Positions 6,309 through 8,014 of a DNA stretch of 8,014 nt are shown here, one piece after another. The position numbers and the translations under genes were made by a program. Positions within the stretch are counted from its first letter, which is position 1. Every line of letters begins with the position of its first letter. A model generated the notes under the pieces. That model was not told the DNA's origin and did not search any database. It worked only from the letters and a program-made list of their open reading frames with translations. Origin of the DNA: an uncultured Clostridia bacterium (GTDB taxonomy: Bacteria; Bacillota; Clostridia; Christensenellales; Aristaeellaceae); the NCBI GenBank assembly GCA_937874275.1, contig CALNAU010000174.1:1-8014 (forward strand). Direction: 5' to 3'.

Positions 6309-6409
6309 AATGGTGAGGAGTGAGCAGTTATCGGTTAGGCGTGAATACCTGCGCCTTCGGCGCTGACATGCTGCCCGCAGTAACTCCTGACTCCTAACCG
6401 CTAACCATT
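6309..6409. repeat. MITE-like inverted element made of tandem 7-bp units
   Basis: A 101-bp imperfect palindrome between dtxR and feoA. The left arm on the plus strand is four tandem heptamers, GGTGAGG, AGTGAGC, AGTTATC, GGTTAGG (6312-6339). The right arm is TAACTCC, TGACTCC, TAACCGC, TAACCAT (6381-6408), which are the same unit in reverse complement (rGTkAGs-like). The outer ends are AATGGT (6309) and ACCATT (6409). The centre is a perfect stem, GCGCC-TTC-GGCGC (6351-6363), with a smaller CTGC/GCAG repeat at 6371-6380. It encodes nothing, and its right arm includes the dtxR stop codon (6401-6403). Whether copies exist elsewhere in the genome cannot be seen here, so 'mobile' or 'dispersed' is inference from form. 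Confidence 0.7.
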
Positions 6410-6778
6410 GCTTTTCATCCCGTCCGCGTGGCGGCAAATGGCCTCGTAGCTGGCGGGGCTCAGGTCATGCTCCATTTTGCAGGCATCCTCCAGCGCCGTG
6501 TGCTCATCCACGCCCAGCGCCATCAAAAACCGCGCCAGGCGCTGGTGGCGGTCGAGCATTTTTTCGGCTATCGCCAGGCCTGCGGGCAGCAGCTCAATGA
6601 CGCCATCGGCGCCCATGGTGATATAGTTGTTTTCGCGCAGCAGCTTGGTCGCGTGGCTGACGCTGGCCCGGCTGACGCCCATGGCTGTCGCCACGTCTAC
6701 CGAGCGCACCTGACCGCGCTCCTGCTGAATCATGAGCATGCGCTCCAGATAGTTTTCGTTTGATTCGTTGAGTTGCAC
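6401..6778 (-). CDS. DtxR/MntR-family metal-dependent repressor, iron-type ligands
   Basis: A 125-residue DNA-binding regulator beside feoAB, so the likely iron sensor of this unit. It begins VQLNESNENYLERML and has an N-terminal winged helix with the recognition helix around VSRASVSHATKLLREN (35-50). A dimer and metal-binding domain follows: RHQRL (77-81) and EDACKMEHDLSPASYEAI (97-114). Expected metal ligands by alignment with the family are N9, E12, H78, C100, E103 and H104; a Cys at the 100 position is typical of iron-type DtxR/IdeR rather than Mn-type MntR (Glu there). The C-terminal SH3-like domain of DtxR is absent, as in MntR-length relatives. The GTG at 6778 is chosen over an ATG at 6856 because AAAGGAG lies about 5 bases before it and family proteins start near this point. 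The last residues (SNG) and the TAG stop lie in the inverted heptamer element. Confidence 0.9.
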   Translation of the reverse strand: MQLNESNENYLERMLMIQQERGQVRSVDVATAMGVSRASVSHATKLLRENNYITMGADGVIELLPAGLAIAEKMLDRHQRLARFLMALGVDEHTALEDACKMEHDLSPASYEAICRHADGMKSNG

Positions 6779-6827
6779 GGGGACTCCTTTCCGGGGATAC
6801 ACAGTCGTTTCAAAAGGGGACATCAGC

Positions 6828-6856
6828 ATGTTAACACCTTCTAACAACCGTGGCAA
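6828..6856 (-). promoter_or_regulatory. Promoter of dtxR and probably the feo genes
   Basis: The minus strand has TTGCCA (6856-6851, 5/6 to TTGACA), a 17-base spacer, and TAACAT (6833-6828, 4/6 to TATAAT). The expected start near 6821 gives a leader of about 40 bases before the GTG. It is the best promoter upstream of the iron genes. Confidence 0.65.
6829..6846. promoter_or_regulatory. Candidate regulator operator over the dtxR promoter
   Basis: An exact dyad, TGTTA-N8-TAACA, 18 bp, lies across the -10 box and spacer of the dtxR promoter. The size and place fit an autorepression site of a dimeric DtxR-family protein. The half-sites do not match the well-known DtxR or MntR consensus boxes, so the assignment is only positional. 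An 8-bp palindrome TGTTAACA sits inside it. Confidence 0.4.
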
Positions 6857-6881
6857 GGGTGAAAATAAAAATCATCAGAAT

Positions 6882-6911
6882 CAAAAAGAAAACAGCGCCA
6901 GAGGAGCGCTG
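6882..6911 (-). terminator. Terminator-like hairpin upstream of the dtxR promoter
   Basis: On the minus strand a perfect 6-bp stem (CAGCGC, 7-base loop, GCGCTG; 6911-6893) is followed by TTTTCTTTTT. It faces towards dtxR, but no minus-strand gene lies upstream of it within the window. It may insulate dtxR from antisense transcripts of the reductase region, or be a leftover. On the plus strand the same bases give an A-rich tract before the hairpin, with no terminator function. Confidence 0.5.
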
Positions 6912-6921
6912 CTTGTTGCCG

Positions 6922-6952
6922 GTGACTAAAGTACAGGCCAACCGGTTATGAT
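6922..6952 (+). promoter_or_regulatory. Weak promoter candidate of the aldo/keto reductase
   Basis: TATGAT (6947-6952, 5/6 to TATAAT) is a fair -10. The best -35 is GTGACT (6922-6927, 4/6) at a long 19-base spacing. A start near 6959 would place the small hairpin GGCGC-ATT-GCGCC (6963-6975) at the very 5' end of the message. Confidence 0.35.
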
Positions 6953-6999
6953 AGGCATAGAGGGCGCATTGCGCCAATACGAGATGAGGAGCGTGCAGC

Positions 7000-7857
7000 A
7001 TGCAATTGAATTCATTGACCGATACATACACCCTGCAAAATGGGGTGCAGATTCCCTGCATAGGTTTTGGCACCTGGCAGGTGGCCGATGGCGAGGAGGC
7101 GCGCGCGAGCGTGCTGTCCGCGCTGGAGGCAGGCTACCGCCACATTGATACCGCCCAGGCTTATGAGAACGAGCAAAGCGTCGGACAGGGCATCCGCGAC
7201 AGCGGCGTCCCGCGGGAGCAGATTTTTCTAACCAGCAAGCTGCGCAACCCCGTGCGCGGCTATGAGGAGACCCTGGCCGCCGCGGAGGAAAGCCTGCGGC
7301 TGCTGGGCACGGATTACCTGGACCTGTTTTTGCTGCACTGGCCGCGCCCGGCCGCCTTCCACGATGAGTGGGAGCGCATGAACGCCGAAAGCTGGCGCGC
7401 CATGGAGACCCTGTACGAGCAAAAGAAGCTGCGCGCGCTGGGCATCAGCAACTTCCGCAGCCACCACATCGACGCCCTGCTCAAGACCGCCAAGGTGGCT
7501 CCGCAGGTCAACCAGATTCGCCTCGCTCCAGGTGAAACCCAGGATAAGACCGTGGACTACAGCCGAGAAAATGGCATGCTGCTGGAGGCGTACAGCCCGC
7601 TGGGCGTGGGCCGCATCTTTGACGTGCCCGAGATGAAGGACCTGGCCGAAAAGTATGGCCGCACCATTGCCCAGATTGCCATCCGCTGGAGCCTGCAACG
7701 CGGCTATCTGCCCCTGCCCAAGTCCGTCACGCCCGAGCGCATCCGTGAGAATGCCCAGGTGTTCGACTTCTGGCTGTCCGATGAGGACGTGCAGCGCATC
7801 GCCGACATGAAGGGCGTTGTGGGCTTTGCCCGCGACCCGGATGACATTCCGTTCTAA
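7000..7857 (+). CDS. Aldo/keto reductase, 2,5-diketogluconate-reductase-like
   Basis: A 285-residue cytosolic NAD(P)H-dependent oxidoreductase of the AKR superfamily, with the full TIM barrel. The catalytic tetrad is present: D50 (HIDTA), Y55 (AYENE), K80 (TSK) and H113 (LLHWP). Other family marks are GYRHIDTAQAYENEQSVG (45-62), LGISNF (147-152), VNQI (170-173), EAYSPLG (196-202) and the cofactor end KSVTPERIREN (241-251). It should reduce aldehydes or ketones; the physiological substrate cannot be named from sequence. The segment after VNQI is RLAP instead of the more usual E-F/Y-HP, a change within the range of the family. The ATG at 7000 has GGAG 8 bases upstream. The gene is divergent from dtxR and shares no evident control with it. 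The stop is followed after one base by a 156-bp palindrome. Confidence 0.95.
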   Translation: MQLNSLTDTYTLQNGVQIPCIGFGTWQVADGEEARASVLSALEAGYRHIDTAQAYENEQSVGQGIRDSGVPREQIFLTSKLRNPVRGYEETLAAAEESLRLLGTDYLDLFLLHWPRPAAFHDEWERMNAESWRAMETLYEQKKLRALGISNFRSHHIDALLKTAKVAPQVNQIRLAPGETQDKTVDYSRENGMLLEAYSPLGVGRIFDVPEMKDLAEKYGRTIAQIAIRWSLQRGYLPLPKSVTPERIRENAQVFDFWLSDEDVQRIADMKGVVGFARDPDDIPF

Positions 7858-7858
7858 T

Positions 7859-8014
7859 TGCTGAACTCACTCAGAAATGCTTCGATGGGCTTGTCTTTTT
7901 CCGCTCCCGCGTTGCCTTGTTCAGTCAGCGTAGCGCCGCTACGCTTCCTTCTCTCGGCTTAGCGGGAACGAAAAAATCCGGCGCCCATCATTGCATTTCT
8001 TCATTCGTTCAGCA
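7859..8014. repeat. Large nested palindrome, MITE-like or giant hairpin
   Basis: The two halves match in reverse complement in ordered blocks: TGCTGAAC (7859 and window end), AGAAATGC, GATGGGC, TTTTT, TCCCGC, GCC, and a central AGCGTAGCG-C-CGCTACGCT (7927-7945) that is perfect over 9 bp. Between blocks are non-pairing stretches of equal or nearly equal length on both sides (6, 3, 5/6, 1, 3 and 10 bases). The centre of the whole element (about 7936) coincides with the central stem. It encodes nothing and lies directly after the reductase stop. It might end transcription, but the T-rich stretch after the central stem is broken by Cs. The window stops at its right end, so its true border is unknown. 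Confidence 0.75.

Noticed and set aside
1..8014. CRISPR array, tRNA, rRNA, transposase or defence genes
   Set aside because: No regularly spaced direct repeats, cloverleaf sequences, rRNA-like stretches or matching protein families were seen on either strand.

Overview
The window reads as GC-rich chromosomal DNA of a low-branching Firmicute. The best guess is an anaerobic Clostridia member of the Oscillospirales type. This rests on AAGGAG/GGAGG ribosome binding sites before almost every gene, the use of GTG and TTG starts, a short 480-residue Orn/Lys/Arg decarboxylase of the SpeA/YaaO type, a DtxR-family iron regulator, and a FeoB-associated Cys-rich membrane peptide. The taxonomy is inference from gene content and style only; there is no rRNA or other marker.

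Eight of the nine genes lie on the minus strand, and in direction of transcription (right to left) they form two units. The first is a ferrous-iron unit: a DtxR-family repressor (GTG start at 6778), feoA, feoB (4-base ATGA overlap with feoA), an FMN-binding pyridoxamine-phosphate-oxidase-like protein of the Nim type, and a 51-residue FeoB-associated Cys-rich membrane peptide. A strong intrinsic terminator (3091-3126) ends it. The second is a polyamine unit. It starts a few bases further on from a near-consensus promoter (TTGACA, 17 bp, TATACT at 3059-3087) and carries a PLP-dependent Orn/Lys/Arg decarboxylase, spermidine synthase (speE) and a DUF1697 protein whose start overlaps the speE stop by one base.

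The regulator is divergent from a plus-strand aldo/keto reductase (7000-7857). The 220-bp divergent region holds a good dtxR promoter (TTGCCA, 17 bp, TAACAT) with a dyad over its -10 that may be the regulator's own operator, and a terminator-like hairpin pointing towards dtxR. It also holds weak promoter elements for the reductase. No stretch of more than 300 bases lacks a gene.

The least ordinary parts are non-coding. A 101-bp element (6309-6409) between dtxR and feoA is built from four tandem 7-bp units on each side of a GC-rich hairpin, in inverted orientation, and it supplies the dtxR stop codon. A second, unrelated 156-bp nested palindrome (7859-8014) starts one base after the reductase stop and runs to the window edge. 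Its matching blocks alternate with non-pairing blocks of almost equal length around a perfect 9-bp central stem. Both look like mobile or dispersed palindromic (MITE-like) repeats. The decarboxylase also has a second credible upstream start that would add a Cys-rich N-terminal tail. I see no CRISPR array, tRNA, rRNA, insertion-sequence transposase or defence system here.
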